A stretch of 64,000 nucleotides of DNA from contig NZ_CP054690.1 of NCBI RefSeq assembly GCF_013348805.1, positions 3,410,001 to 3,474,000 on the forward strand, in the 5' to 3' direction. Positions 1 to 8,104 of the stretch are shown piece after piece (position 1 is the stretch's first letter; each line of letters begins with the position of its first letter). Below the pieces are notes generated by a model. It searched no databases, was not told the origin of the DNA, and saw nothing but the letters and a program-made list of their open reading frames with translations. Source of the stretch: Rhodococcus sp. W8901. GTDB lineage: Bacteria > Actinomycetota > Actinomycetes > Mycobacteriales > Mycobacteriaceae. A program made the translations under genes and the position numbers.

Positions 1-17
1 CGAAACCAGGAGACGAG

Positions 18-260
18 GTGATCGCGATGACGACCGCAGCGCCGTCACGCCACACACGTCACCGGTCGAGTCTCACCGTCGACATCGCCGGCACCGCCTG
101 GCCGCTCTACAAGATCGAGGCTCTGGTCGCCGCGCTCGGCGTGTTCCTCCTCGTCCTGGCGATCGCACAGGTCCTGCAGACCGCGGTCCTCACCGCCGCC
201 GCCGTGGCGGTCGTCGTCTGGTGGACCCGGCGCGCCATGCTCGCGCACCGGCGCGACTGA
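18..260 (+). CDS. Small membrane protein of unknown function
   Basis: The 80-residue product has a basic N-terminus, one long or two short hydrophobic segments at about residues 34-66, and a basic tail (WWTRRAMLAHRRD). No family was recognised. An AGGAG at 8-12 lies 5 nt before the GTG at 18. An ATG at 27 is a second possible start, with GAGGTG as its ribosome-binding site. It lies at the window edge, so its upstream partner is unseen. Codon use and GC content fit the neighbourhood. An 8-bp hairpin (257-276) follows the stop codon but has no T-run. Confidence 0.55.
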   Translation: MIAMTTAAPSRHTRHRSSLTVDIAGTAWPLYKIEALVAALGVFLLVLAIAQVLQTAVLTAAAVAVVVWWTRRAMLAHRRD

Positions 261-327
261 CCGGATCCCCGGTCAGGGCCCGAGCGGACCTGTAATTCTC
301 TGCGAGCAACGGCCGGCTTGCGGAATG

Positions 328-999
328 TCATGACTGTGCCGTCGTGGCAGTTGCAGCGCCGTCCTCGGTCGTCAGTCGCACCGGGACCCCGGCGGGGTCC
401 AGCAGAACATCCACCGTGGTGTGACCGTCGGCGGAGACGGCCTCCACCGCGTAGCGGGTGCCGTCGCCGGGGGCGACGACCATGCCGACGTCGCCGGAAT
501 GCGACCGTAAGTCGACCTCGGCGCGCGTGTCGGTGACCGTCAGGTCCCCGGAGCGGGTGTCGGCCCGGACGACACTGCCGTAGGGCACCTCGATCTCGTA
601 GTGGGCGATGCATGTGGGGTGCCCGACCGCGAAGCGATCGGGACATCGCGTGGTGATCGTCAGGCCGCCCCACTCCTGTTCGATGGTCTCCTCCGGCTTG
701 TCGCCGTCGGTGTACTCGAAGGTCCGGCGAACCTGGATGTCGTGGCGGTCGGCGCCGACGATGTGAGCGTTGAGAGCGGCGGTGGTGAAGCCGATCTGCT
801 TCGCGCCCGAATCATCGAACTGCAGTACGACGGTGGCGATGTCGCCGGCGTAGGTGTCGCTGCGCGACTCCTGGCTCGTCGTTCCGCTGGTGCAGGCGGT
901 GAGCGTGACGGCGGCAAGTGTCATCGCCGCGACACCGCTGCCGCGCCGACACCATCGGAGACCCCGGGTACGAGGTGTGACGGATTCAGCGACGGACAT
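328..999 (-). CDS. Lipoprotein, DUF4097-like
   Basis: This 223-residue predicted lipoprotein has a signal peptide ending in the lipobox LTAC at about residues 33-36, so it should be diacylated and anchored outside the membrane. The rest is a beta-rich domain with repeated short strands (for example TRSGDLTVTDTRAEVDLRSHSGDVG), as in DUF4097-type adhesin-like beta-helix proteins; that family link is tentative. Its start overlaps the 3' end of the ABC permease gene by 14 nt. It is therefore the last gene of an ATPase-permease-lipoprotein operon and probably works with the exporter or senses the same envelope stress. Confidence 0.7.
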   Translation of the reverse strand: MSVAESVTPRTRGLRWCRRGSGVAAMTLAAVTLTACTSGTTSQESRSDTYAGDIATVVLQFDDSGAKQIGFTTAALNAHIVGADRHDIQVRRTFEYTDGDKPEETIEQEWGGLTITTRCPDRFAVGHPTCIAHYEIEVPYGSVVRADTRSGDLTVTDTRAEVDLRSHSGDVGMVVAPGDGTRYAVEAVSADGHTTVDVLLDPAGVPVRLTTEDGAATATTAQS

Positions 1000-2548
1000 G
1001 ACGAACCTCCTGAACGAGCAACGCGGCGGCGATCAGCACGACGCCGACGGCGAGAGAGAAGACGGGCGAAGGACCGGCGAGCCGACCGTCGTCGCGGAGT
1101 GCACCCATGACGTCGACGGCGGCCACGCCGTTGAGGACCGCGTACCAGAGCACCAGGTAGACGGCCTGGAACACGCGAGGACTGCGGACGATCGAGCCGA
1201 TCAGGAGTGCGAGCGCGGGAATCAGGGCCGCGCCGGTGACCCACGCGGCAATGCCGCTCACATCCGCTGCCGCCAGCATCCGCAGCAGCGGTCCGGCACC
1301 GGCCAGGACCGCGATGAGCACGCCGGCACCCCACTGGGCGACGAGTCGCGTGCGGAACGACACGCCACACTCCACGAGAGGATCGACGCCCTGTTCGAGG
1401 GCGTGCGTGCCCAGACGCGACCAGATCAGCACCGGCAGCAGCCACGCGAAGAGCAGCGCGGTGTCGACGCCGTCGGCCGGGACCACCAGTGCCGCACCCG
1501 TCACGATCGCAAGCGCGAGCCACCACCACCGCGACACGCCTCCGAGGTGGATGCGCACCTCGCCGACGAGAAGCCCCCAGAACGGGTTTCCGCGGGCGAC
1601 CGGAGACAACGTTCGTGCGGTCCCGGCGAAGGCGGTCGACGCGCGCGCGACAGGCGATTCGACAGAAGTGGTCGCCGACGAGCTCCTGGCACCGATGCGC
1701 CGGGAAAGGCGGCCGCGGCGTGACGGGTCGAACCGACTGAACCACAGGGCCGGCAGTGCCGCGACGACCGTCGAGGCCACCGCCAGTCCCACCCCCGCGA
1801 CGACGAGAGACAACGCGATATCCATACCGGACCACGCGAACTGCCCGAGCGCACCGGGTTCCGCTGTGAGACCGATGGAGATCTCGTCGTTCGCTCCGGG
1901 GTACTGGGCGGCCAGGTCGGCTTGGAACCCTGCGGTCGTCTCGGCGTAGATCAGGGGAAGGCCGGCAAGGAACATCGCGGGATACGCGAAGAACCACACG
2001 ATGTTTCCCAGACCGCCTCGCAGCGGCGGGATCGTCTCGAAGACGATGGCGGCCGCCGCCGCGACGGTGAGGACCGGGAGACAGAAGAGCACGATCGGCA
2101 GCCACAGCGCCGTCAGGTCGAGGGTCGAGGATTCGCCGCGGAGCAGCTGCATCACAGGTGCGATCAGCGCGAGTGCCACAGCCATCGCGGCCAGCACCAG
2201 CAGGTTGCTGAAGTACTTGCCCAGCAGGTACATCGGAGTGCGCAGTGGGCTCGCGGCGAGTGTTTCACCGACGCCGGTGGAGACGTCGCGGCCGATGCTG
2301 TCCCGAACGACGTAGAACCCGAACAGCGGGAGCCACAGGCTGCCGATCATCGCGAGCATGACCCCGACATAGCCGCTGTCATATATGCCCCGGAACGATC
2401 CGACCTTGACCATCGCGTAGGTGGCCGACGCGGGCGGGATCGCGACGTAGCCGAGGGCGAGAGCTCCGAGCACGGTGACCAGGAACGCGGGACGTCGCGA
2501 GCGGTCCCGGAAATCTGCGAGCGAGACTGCGGCGACTGCAGTCGTCAT
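986..2548 (-). CDS. ABC-2-type transporter permease
   Basis: A 520-residue polytopic membrane protein with roughly twelve hydrophobic segments in two halves, separated by a basic loop around residues 270-320. The start chosen is the ATG at 2548, which overlaps the stop of the ATPase gene as ATGA; a longer open frame exists upstream but only in the shadow of that gene. The partner ATPase and the lack of a binding-protein gene point to an exporter, such as the drug or peptide exporters commonly encoded next to NarL-type two-component systems. The substrate is unknown. Confidence 0.8.
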   Translation of the reverse strand: MTTAVAAVSLADFRDRSRRPAFLVTVLGALALGYVAIPPASATYAMVKVGSFRGIYDSGYVGVMLAMIGSLWLPLFGFYVVRDSIGRDVSTGVGETLAASPLRTPMYLLGKYFSNLLVLAAMAVALALIAPVMQLLRGESSTLDLTALWLPIVLFCLPVLTVAAAAAIVFETIPPLRGGLGNIVWFFAYPAMFLAGLPLIYAETTAGFQADLAAQYPGANDEISIGLTAEPGALGQFAWSGMDIALSLVVAGVGLAVASTVVAALPALWFSRFDPSRRGRLSRRIGARSSSATTSVESPVARASTAFAGTARTLSPVARGNPFWGLLVGEVRIHLGGVSRWWWLALAIVTGAALVVPADGVDTALLFAWLLPVLIWSRLGTHALEQGVDPLVECGVSFRTRLVAQWGAGVLIAVLAGAGPLLRMLAAADVSGIAAWVTGAALIPALALLIGSIVRSPRVFQAVYLVLWYAVLNGVAAVDVMGALRDDGRLAGPSPVFSLAVGVVLIAAALLVQEVRHVRR

Positions 2549-3432
2549 CGGGTCACCTCGAACTGCGTGGTCGCCGGACCCACGGCGAACATGTAGGCGT
2601 CCTCGAGATCGGGTTCGACCGGACACGCATCGGCAGTCGGCGGGGCGGTGGCGACCGCGCGGACCCGTACGCCGCCAGCCGTGCGGACAGTCCTGGTGAC
2701 CATGCCCCGCCGACGGATGTCCGCGACCGCATCGGCCGGCACCACCAACTCCCACACCGTCCCGGTCGCGGAGCGGAGCAGATCCGCCGGAGCGCCGCGC
2801 CACCGCAGGTGCCCGCCCGCGAGAACCGCGATGTCGTCGGCGATCGCCTCGATGTCCGACACGATGTGGGTGGACAGGATGACGATTCGGTCGGACGCCA
2901 GATCACCGAGCAGGTTGCGGAACCGCATGCGCTCCTCGGGGTCCAGCCCCACCGTGGGTTCGTCGACGACGAGGACCTCGGGATCGCCCAAGAGTGCCTG
3001 CGCGATCCCGAGCCGTTGGCGCATGCCTCCGGAGAACTTGCCCACCGGCCGCGAGCCCGTATCGGCAAGGTTGACGAGTTCGAGCAACTCGTCCACCCGC
3101 GACCGGGCCGATCGCGCACTCAGCCCCTTGACCGCGGCGAGGTACCGCAGGAACTCCCTGGCACTGAGGTGCGGGTAGACCCCGAAATCCTGTGGCAGAT
3201 AGCCGAGTACCCGCCGAAGGCTCGCGGGTCGGACCGCGATGTCGGCGCCGTTCCAGGTGACCGAACCGGCGGTCGGGCGGGTGATCGTGGCGAGAATCCG
3301 CATCAGCGAGGACTTTCCGGCTCCGTTAGGTCCGAGAAGACCGAGCACGCCGGGTCCGATCCGCATCGTGACGTCGGAGACGGCCGGTTTGCCGCGATAC
3401 GTCTTGGTGACATTGCTCAGCTCCAGTTTCAT
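2545..3432 (-). CDS. ABC transporter ATP-binding protein
   Basis: A 295-residue nucleotide-binding subunit. It shows Walker A GPNGAGKSS (about residues 36-44), signature SGGMRQR, Walker B VLVVDEP and the switch His in LSTHIVSD. The C-terminal 80 residues form the accessory domain usual in ABC-2 exporters. The ATG at 3432 was chosen because a GAGGA ribosome-binding site lies just upstream and the conserved fold begins at once (MKLELSNVTKTYRG); the frame is open further upstream but not conserved-looking. It is the first gene of the exporter operon and is divergent from the sensor kinase gene, with 161 nt between the two starts. Confidence 0.88.
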   Translation of the reverse strand: MKLELSNVTKTYRGKPAVSDVTMRIGPGVLGLLGPNGAGKSSLMRILATITRPTAGSVTWNGADIAVRPASLRRVLGYLPQDFGVYPHLSAREFLRYLAAVKGLSARSARSRVDELLELVNLADTGSRPVGKFSGGMRQRLGIAQALLGDPEVLVVDEPTVGLDPEERMRFRNLLGDLASDRIVILSTHIVSDIEAIADDIAVLAGGHLRWRGAPADLLRSATGTVWELVVPADAVADIRRRGMVTRTVRTAGGVRVRAVATAPPTADACPVEPDLEDAYMFAVGPATTQFEVTR

Positions 3433-3517
3433 GGGTCCTCGTTCCTCTGCGAAATCACTGGCAGCAAGCGGACCATTCGACAGGTGATGCGGGCACTGGG
3501 TCCACGCGGCGAAAACG

Positions 3518-3537
3518 GGGTGGTGCCAGCACCACCC
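3518..3537. promoter_or_regulatory. Candidate operator between exporter and two-component genes
   Basis: GGGTGGTGC-CA-GCACCACCC is a 20-bp dyad with perfect 9-bp arms and a 2-nt centre. It lies between the divergent ABC exporter and histidine kinase starts, 44 bp before the putative -10 of the kinase gene. NarL/LuxR-type regulators bind dyads of about this size, so the response regulator encoded at 4910-5584 is the likely ligand. That link is inferred. Confidence 0.45.
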
Positions 3538-3580
3538 ACGAGGTGCGCTCCGGACCATTCGCACCAGGCAACCAGCCCGA

Positions 3581-3586
3581 TAGGCT
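3581..3586 (+). promoter_or_regulatory. -10 element of the histidine kinase gene (leaderless)
   Basis: TAGGCT fits the actinobacterial TANNNT -10 and stands 7 nt before the GTG at 3594, the spacing expected if transcription begins at the start codon. No ribosome-binding site precedes that GTG. Confidence 0.5.
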
Positions 3587-3593
3587 CTGCGGG

Positions 3594-4925
3594 GTGCCCT
3601 CCGACGAACCGCTCACACCTCTCGCCGCGATCACGCGGCGGCGGTTCCTGCTCACGGGTTGGCCGTGGCGCGCACTGGCCTATCTGTTGACGACGCCGCC
3701 GGTGGTACTGGCGGCAGCGTTGCCGTTCTCCGGGCTCGTCGCGCCCTGGATCGTGCTGATGGTCTGGGCCGGAGACGGCTCGTACCCACAGCCACTCGGC
3801 ACGGTTCTGTTCCTGGTCGTCCTCGGCGCGATTCTGGTCGTGGGACTCGGACCGCTGCTCGCGGTACCCCTGGCGGCACTGGAACGACAACGGATCAGGC
3901 TGGTGATCCCCGGCCGGGCGATCACCGCACATCGCCACCCACCCGCAGCAGGATTGTGGCCGCGGCTGCGAACGCGATACACCGAGGCGGCCACCTGGAA
4001 GGCACTCGCCTACGCGAGTCTGTTGATCGTCGTGGCGCCCGCGGCATACGTCCTGGCGGCGGTGTTCGTGTTGCTGATTCTCATCATGCTGGCCAGCCCT
4101 CTGCTGGTGAGCGAGGGGCAGCCGGTCGCGCTGGGACTCAGCCAGCTCACGTCGGCCCCGCAGGCTGTCCCCTACGCGATCGCGGGTCTGGCTCTGCTGC
4201 CGACGATCCCGTACGTGTTCGCGATCCTGGCGGGTCTCCATGCCGTGATCGCCCGGGCGCTGCTGCTGGCCGACGACCCGGACAATCTGCGCGCTCAACT
4301 CGTCGATGTCGCTCGATCCCGCGCACGGTTGGTGGACGCGTTCGAAGCCGAGCGGCGACGAATCGAACGGGACCTGCACGACGGCGCCCAGTCTCTACTG
4401 CTCAACCTCACGCTGCAGCTCGGCATGGCCCGGCTCGATCTGCCGACAGGATCTCCGGCCTCGGCGAGTGTGGCGCACGCGCACGAGCAGGCCAAGCAGC
4501 TCATGACCGAACTGCGGCAGCTCATCCGTGGAATCCATCCGCGAGTGCTGACCGACCGTGGCCTGCCCGCTGCGTTGCGCGAGCTGACCGAGGACGTGGC
4601 GATTCCGGTGACCGTCACCGCCGACATCCCGCGCCGACCACCATCGCATGCCGAGATCGCCGCGTACTTCGTGGTGGTCGAAGCGCTCAACAACGTCACC
4701 AAGCACGCCGATGCCACCGAGGTCGCGGTGACCGCCCGCATTCAGGGCGACGCGTTGACCGTCGAGGTCGTCGACGACGGCCACGGTGGTGCCGATCCGG
4801 GCCGGGGCAGTGGCCTGACCGGCCTGGCCGACCGGGTCGCCGTGATCGACGGCAGAATGCTGTTGTCCAGCCCGCCCGGCGGGCCCACCATCGTCCGTGT
4901 GGAGCTTCCGTGCAGCCAGAATTGA
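3594..4925 (+). CDS. Two-component sensor histidine kinase (NarL-type partner)
   Basis: A 443-residue membrane kinase. Residues 25-95 and 135-225 hold about four to five transmembrane segments. The HisKA_3 dimerisation domain carries the phospho-accepting His in ERDLHDG (H262), followed by a HATPase with N-box EALNNVTKHA (about 363-372), DDGHGG and GLTGL. The GTG at 3594 was chosen because a -10 sits 7 nt upstream and no ribosome-binding site supports the longer frame. Its 3' end overlaps the response regulator gene by 16 nt. With the divergent exporter it resembles stress-sensing detoxification modules; the signal is unknown. Confidence 0.87.
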   Translation: MPSDEPLTPLAAITRRRFLLTGWPWRALAYLLTTPPVVLAAALPFSGLVAPWIVLMVWAGDGSYPQPLGTVLFLVVLGAILVVGLGPLLAVPLAALERQRIRLVIPGRAITAHRHPPAAGLWPRLRTRYTEAATWKALAYASLLIVVAPAAYVLAAVFVLLILIMLASPLLVSEGQPVALGLSQLTSAPQAVPYAIAGLALLPTIPYVFAILAGLHAVIARALLLADDPDNLRAQLVDVARSRARLVDAFEAERRRIERDLHDGAQSLLLNLTLQLGMARLDLPTGSPASASVAHAHEQAKQLMTELRQLIRGIHPRVLTDRGLPAALRELTEDVAIPVTVTADIPRRPPSHAEIAAYFVVVEALNNVTKHADATEVAVTARIQGDALTVEVVDDGHGGADPGRGSGLTGLADRVAVIDGRMLLSSPPGGPTIVRVELPCSQN

Positions 4926-5584
4926 CAACCGACATCCGGGTGGTGCTCGCCGAGGACGGCGCGCTGCTGCGAGAGAGCCTTGCCCTGATGCTCGAGCGGT
5001 TCGGATTCCTTGTCGTGGCAGCGGTGTCGGACGCCGACGCACTGGAATCGGCTGTGGCCGAGCATGCCCCGGACATGGTTGTCACCGATGTGCGGATGCC
5101 GCCGGGGTTCACCGACGAAGGGTTGCGTGCCGCCGTGGGGTTGCGGCGCCGGTACCCGGATCTCGCCGTCGTCGTGCTGAGCCAGTACGTGGAACTGAGT
5201 TACGCGGACGACCTCCTCGGCGGGGAGGGCGGTCGGGTCGGTTACCTCTTGAAGGACCGTGTCGTCGACGTCGAAGACTTCGCCGCCACGCTGCGGCAGA
5301 TTGCGAGCGGCGCCACAGTCATCGATCCCACGGTCGTACGCCAACTCTTCCGCCGCCACCGTGACCCGCTGTCCGCACTGTCACCGCGCGAGCGCGAGGT
5401 ACTCGCCTTGATCGCCGAGGGCCACTCCAACATGGCCATCGCGAAGCTGTTGTTCATCACCGAATCGGCGGTCGGCAAACACGTCGGGAACATCTTCGCC
5501 AAGCTGGTTCTGCCGCCGACCGACGATGCGAACCGCCGGGTCCTCGCGGTGCTCGCGTACTTGAGACGCGACGAGGTGGACTAG
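4910..5584 (+). CDS. Response regulator, NarL/LuxR family
   Basis: A 224-residue regulator. The receiver domain has the acidic pair AED near residue 15, the phospho-acceptor in VVTDVRMPP (D60) and Lys in YLLKD (about K115). The C-terminal HTH (about 155-205: LSPREREVLALIAEGHSN) is of the LuxR type. The GTG at 4910 lies inside the kinase gene, implying translational coupling. The stop TAG (5582-5584) is part of the CTAG at the IS481 element end. Reading across the element, the undisturbed site would give the same GAC-TAG end, so the gene appears intact. Confidence 0.9.
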   Translation: MQPELTTDIRVVLAEDGALLRESLALMLERFGFLVVAAVSDADALESAVAEHAPDMVVTDVRMPPGFTDEGLRAAVGLRRRYPDLAVVVLSQYVELSYADDLLGGEGGRVGYLLKDRVVDVEDFAATLRQIASGATVIDPTVVRQLFRRHRDPLSALSPREREVLALIAEGHSNMAIAKLLFITESAVGKHVGNIFAKLVLPPTDDANRRVLAVLAYLRRDEVD

Positions 5585-5596
5585 TTGTACTGCCCA
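5581..5596 (+). repeat. Left terminal inverted repeat of the IS481 element
   Basis: CTAGTTGTACTGCCCA, the exact complement of 6687-6702. The first four bases are probably duplicated target. They hold the stop codons of both the response regulator (+ strand TAG) and the transposase (- strand TAG). Confidence 0.85.
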
Positions 5597-6573
5597 TGGA
5601 CGTTGATCAACCTGCTGAAGGGAACGTTCCTGCCGATGGCGGAGTGCTGCCGGTGGTGATTGTAGGTGTGCAACCATCCCGGCAGTGCTGCCCGTCTGGC
5701 CTGTTCTGACTGGTAGTGGCGGGCGAAGGCCCATTCGGCGGCCATGGTGCGGTGGAAGCGTTCGATCTTGCCGTTGGTTTGAGGCCGGTACGGGCGGGTG
5801 CGTTTGTGGATGACCGCGAGCTCGGTGCAGGCCTGCTTCCACAGGTGCGAGCGGTAGCAGCCGCCGTTGTCCGACAGGACCCGTTCGACCGTGACGCCGC
5901 GGGCGGCGAACCACGACACTGCCCGTCGTAGCACTCCGACCGCGGTGGCGGCGGTCTCGTCGTCGTGGATCTCGGCGTAAGCGACGCGGGAATGGTCGTC
6001 GATCACGGTGTGCACGAATGCGTGCCCGAGGAGGACATCGCGATGGCGGCTGCGTTTCGTGCCGGGAGTGGTCTTGCGGTTCTGCCAGCCCTGTGGACGC
6101 CCGACGTAGCGCCAGCCACCACCGTTGGGGATGTTGCCGAGTTTCTTGACGTCGACGTGGATCATCGAACCCGGATACGGGTGTTCGTAGCGGCGGATCA
6201 CTTCGCCGGTGCGGATGTCGATGTGGGACAGGCGATTGAGTCGGCAGCGGACCAGGACGGCGTGCACGGTCGAGGCCGGCATGTCCAGCCGCGACGCGAT
6301 CGCTTGCGGGGACAGTCGGCGTCGCCACCGCAGATCGACGATCTTGCGTTTGGTCGGTTCCGGAGTGCGATTCGGGCTCCGGTGCGGCCGGCTGGATCGG
6401 TCGACCATGCCGGCCTCGCCCATCTCCTGATAGCGGCCCGCCCATCTCTTGGCGGTCGGCCAGGACACGTTGAAGTGTTCCGCGGCCGTGCTGATGGGCC
6501 AGCCCTCGTCGACGATGCGGCGGGCGAGCAGCAGTCGCCCGCGTGGGGTCAGTGGTGCGTTAGCGTGGACCAC
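5581..6573 (-). CDS. IS481-family transposase
   Basis: The 330-residue transposase cuts and joins the element ends. Two N-terminal helix-turn-helix regions (about 10-50 and 85-115: PISTAAEHFNVSWPTAKRW, SPQAIASRLDMPASTVH) precede an rve integrase core with the DDE triad in MIHVDVKKLG (D141), VLSDNGG (D235) and NGKIERFHRT (E271). The start is a GTG at 6573 with AGGAG 7-8 nt upstream. Length is normal for the family and no frameshift is seen. The TAG stop lies in the terminal CTAG. The ribosome-binding site is inside one arm of a 15-bp inverted repeat, described separately. Confidence 0.92.
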   Translation of the reverse strand: MVHANAPLTPRGRLLLARRIVDEGWPISTAAEHFNVSWPTAKRWAGRYQEMGEAGMVDRSSRPHRSPNRTPEPTKRKIVDLRWRRRLSPQAIASRLDMPASTVHAVLVRCRLNRLSHIDIRTGEVIRRYEHPYPGSMIHVDVKKLGNIPNGGGWRYVGRPQGWQNRKTTPGTKRSRHRDVLLGHAFVHTVIDDHSRVAYAEIHDDETAATAVGVLRRAVSWFAARGVTVERVLSDNGGCYRSHLWKQACTELAVIHKRTRPYRPQTNGKIERFHRTMAAEWAFARHYQSEQARRAALPGWLHTYNHHRQHSAIGRNVPFSRLINVHGQYN

Positions 6574-6633
6574 GAAGGTCTCCTGTCGGTGAGTGGGTGT
6601 CTAAGCAACTCCACTTCACGACAGGAGACCTTC
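6574..6633 (-). promoter_or_regulatory. Hairpin hiding the transposase ribosome-binding site
   Basis: GAAGGTCTCCTGTCG (6574-6588) and its perfect complement (6619-6633) flank a 30-nt loop. In mRNA of the transposase strand, the arm next to the GTG contains the AGGAG Shine-Dalgarno. Transcripts entering from outside the element would fold and hide it, while a transcript starting inside the loop would not. Such protection against read-through transcription is known in other IS families; its operation here is inferred. Confidence 0.6.
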
Positions 6634-6686
6634 TTCGTTCAACGACCGGCTACAGCGTGTCGTCGCAATCGTTCAACCAACCTGCC

Positions 6687-6702
6687 TGGGCAGTACAACT
6701 AG
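6687..6702 (-). repeat. Right terminal inverted repeat of the IS481 element
   Basis: TGGGCAGTACAACTAG, the exact complement of 5581-5596, located upstream of the transposase start. Confidence 0.85.
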
Positions 6703-6928
6703 TCGACACAGGGCCCTCGGGACATCCTCCGTACCACCGAAACTCCCGGGCGCATTTGTGGCGGACCATTCCGGGATACGCTGACCTACGCATTCTCGCC
6801 GAGGCGACGCGCACGACACGCCGCCAACCCCGTCTGGCGAGGTTCGACGATGGCGCGATACGGGGTCTGTCAGGTGGCCGAGGACATCTATCGCACCGCC
6901 GACGACTGAGCCGACGAACGGAGAATCG

Positions 6929-7825
6929 ATGCGAACCCGCCGCTCTCCCGCACCCCTCATCGTCGTGCTCGGCGCCCTACTGACAGTGGTCGCACCCGGG
7001 CCGGCGCAGGCAGACGCGCCGCGATCCGTATCGACGGCGTGCGGATCACCCCTGAGCGCAAACGAGGTCGATCGAGTCCTGGAACTCGCCGACACCTCAA
7101 CTATGCCGGGATCCGGGCTGGACCGCTTCGAGGCCGCCGTGGAGCGGCACCGCGAGATCACCGACATCCTTGTTGCGCACAGGGATCGGCGCGGGCTGTT
7201 CTCCCTCGGACTGAACGCCGTGGAGCACGAGGCCGTCCTGCCCCTGCAGCGCGACCCCGCCGCACTCCCCGACCGACGATGGTCCCCCGCGATCAGCTAC
7301 GACCTGCTGGCCCGCTATCTCCGCAATGTGCACGCCGAGTTCTCCGGCACCGCCACCGACCCCGCGTGGGCGAACTACTTCGCGATGACCCGGCAGTGCT
7401 CACTGAGCCCGGCGCGGGTCGCGATGGCCGGCTACAACGCCCATCTCACCGTCGACCTCGCGCACGCGGTCGCGACCAGCGGAACCACCACCGACAACGT
7501 TCCCGACTACTACGAGATCGTCGATTCGATTGCCGTCAGGGGCGGTTCCATCGTCACGCTCTCGAAGGATCTCTACGGCGCCGACCTCGGGCCGCTGTGG
7601 CGGTTCTACTTCGTCGGTGAGGGACTCGACCGCCTGGCCGGGAACAGCGAGCCGTCGAAGCTGCTGCTGCGCGCCGCCGACAGCGGATACAACACGATCA
7701 CCCTCGCCAACGGATTCGCGCTGCAGGACCCCCGGACCGCGCAGCCCGCCGACCAGGAGATCGACGGGCTGTGGCGCGCCACCGACGGCGCCCTGCAGAC
7801 CCTGTCCGACATCGGCGGACTCTGA
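6929..7825 (+). CDS. Secreted DUF5995 family protein
   Basis: A 298-residue protein with a Sec signal peptide (basic start, hydrophobic core, AQA cleavage site at about residue 28). The mature part is mostly alpha-helical and resembles DUF5995, a family of unknown function seen in actinobacteria; the family call is from memory of its pattern (conserved YFAMTRQ-type and NAHLTVDLA segments). The ATG at 6929 has GGAG 6-7 nt upstream. The 226 nt between the IS element and this gene show no clear promoter, and its original upstream context may have been changed by the insertion. Confidence 0.7.
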   Translation: MRTRRSPAPLIVVLGALLTVVAPGPAQADAPRSVSTACGSPLSANEVDRVLELADTSTMPGSGLDRFEAAVERHREITDILVAHRDRRGLFSLGLNAVEHEAVLPLQRDPAALPDRRWSPAISYDLLARYLRNVHAEFSGTATDPAWANYFAMTRQCSLSPARVAMAGYNAHLTVDLAHAVATSGTTTDNVPDYYEIVDSIAVRGGSIVTLSKDLYGADLGPLWRFYFVGEGLDRLAGNSEPSKLLLRAADSGYNTITLANGFALQDPRTAQPADQEIDGLWRATDGALQTLSDIGGL

Positions 7826-7875
7826 CGAACCAGCCGACTTCGGCGCGCGTGGCTTCCTGTGAGTCTCCTAGGAGT

Positions 7876-7904
7876 TTCGACCAACCGGACAAAACCGGCA
7901 ATAT
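7876..7904 (+). promoter_or_regulatory. Weak candidate promoter for the His-rich protein gene
   Basis: TTCGAC (7876-7881) and CAATAT (7899-7904) are 17 bp apart in the 279-nt gap before the gene at 8105. Both hexamers are poor matches, and a 190-nt leader would result. Nothing else of note was seen in the gap. Confidence 0.2.
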
Positions 7905-8104
7905 CATGGGGCTTGCAGCAACAGCAGCGGTGCGCCCGAGAGCCGCCCTCGAGGACGCCAGTGGACGTGCCGCGCCGGCCACGACACCGTCGACCGCCCA
8001 CCGGGACGACGCGATCCGACCCCGCCACACCGACCCGAGCCGAACCGCACCGACGGTGCACCCGAGACGCAAACCCGTCCGGCGGCCGTGCGGAAAGGAT
8101 CGCC

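Larger units (their letters stand above)
5581..6702. mobile_element. IS481-family insertion sequence
   Basis: The element is about 1.12 kb with one DDE transposase. Its ends are perfect 16-bp inverted repeats, CTAGTTGTACTGCCCA at 5581-5596 and its complement at 6687-6702, continuing imperfectly inward. Both ends carry CTAG, the preferred target and duplication core of this family, so the element proper may be 5585-6698 with CTAG as the target-site duplication. It sits between the response regulator gene and a DUF5995 gene and disrupts neither. Intact ends and transposase suggest recent insertion and possible activity. Confidence 0.88.

Noticed and set aside
7865-7874. The palindrome CTCCTAGGAG downstream of the DUF5995 gene
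   Set aside because: A 10-bp palindrome is expected by chance in a window of this size, and it is not placed at a start or a convincing terminator.
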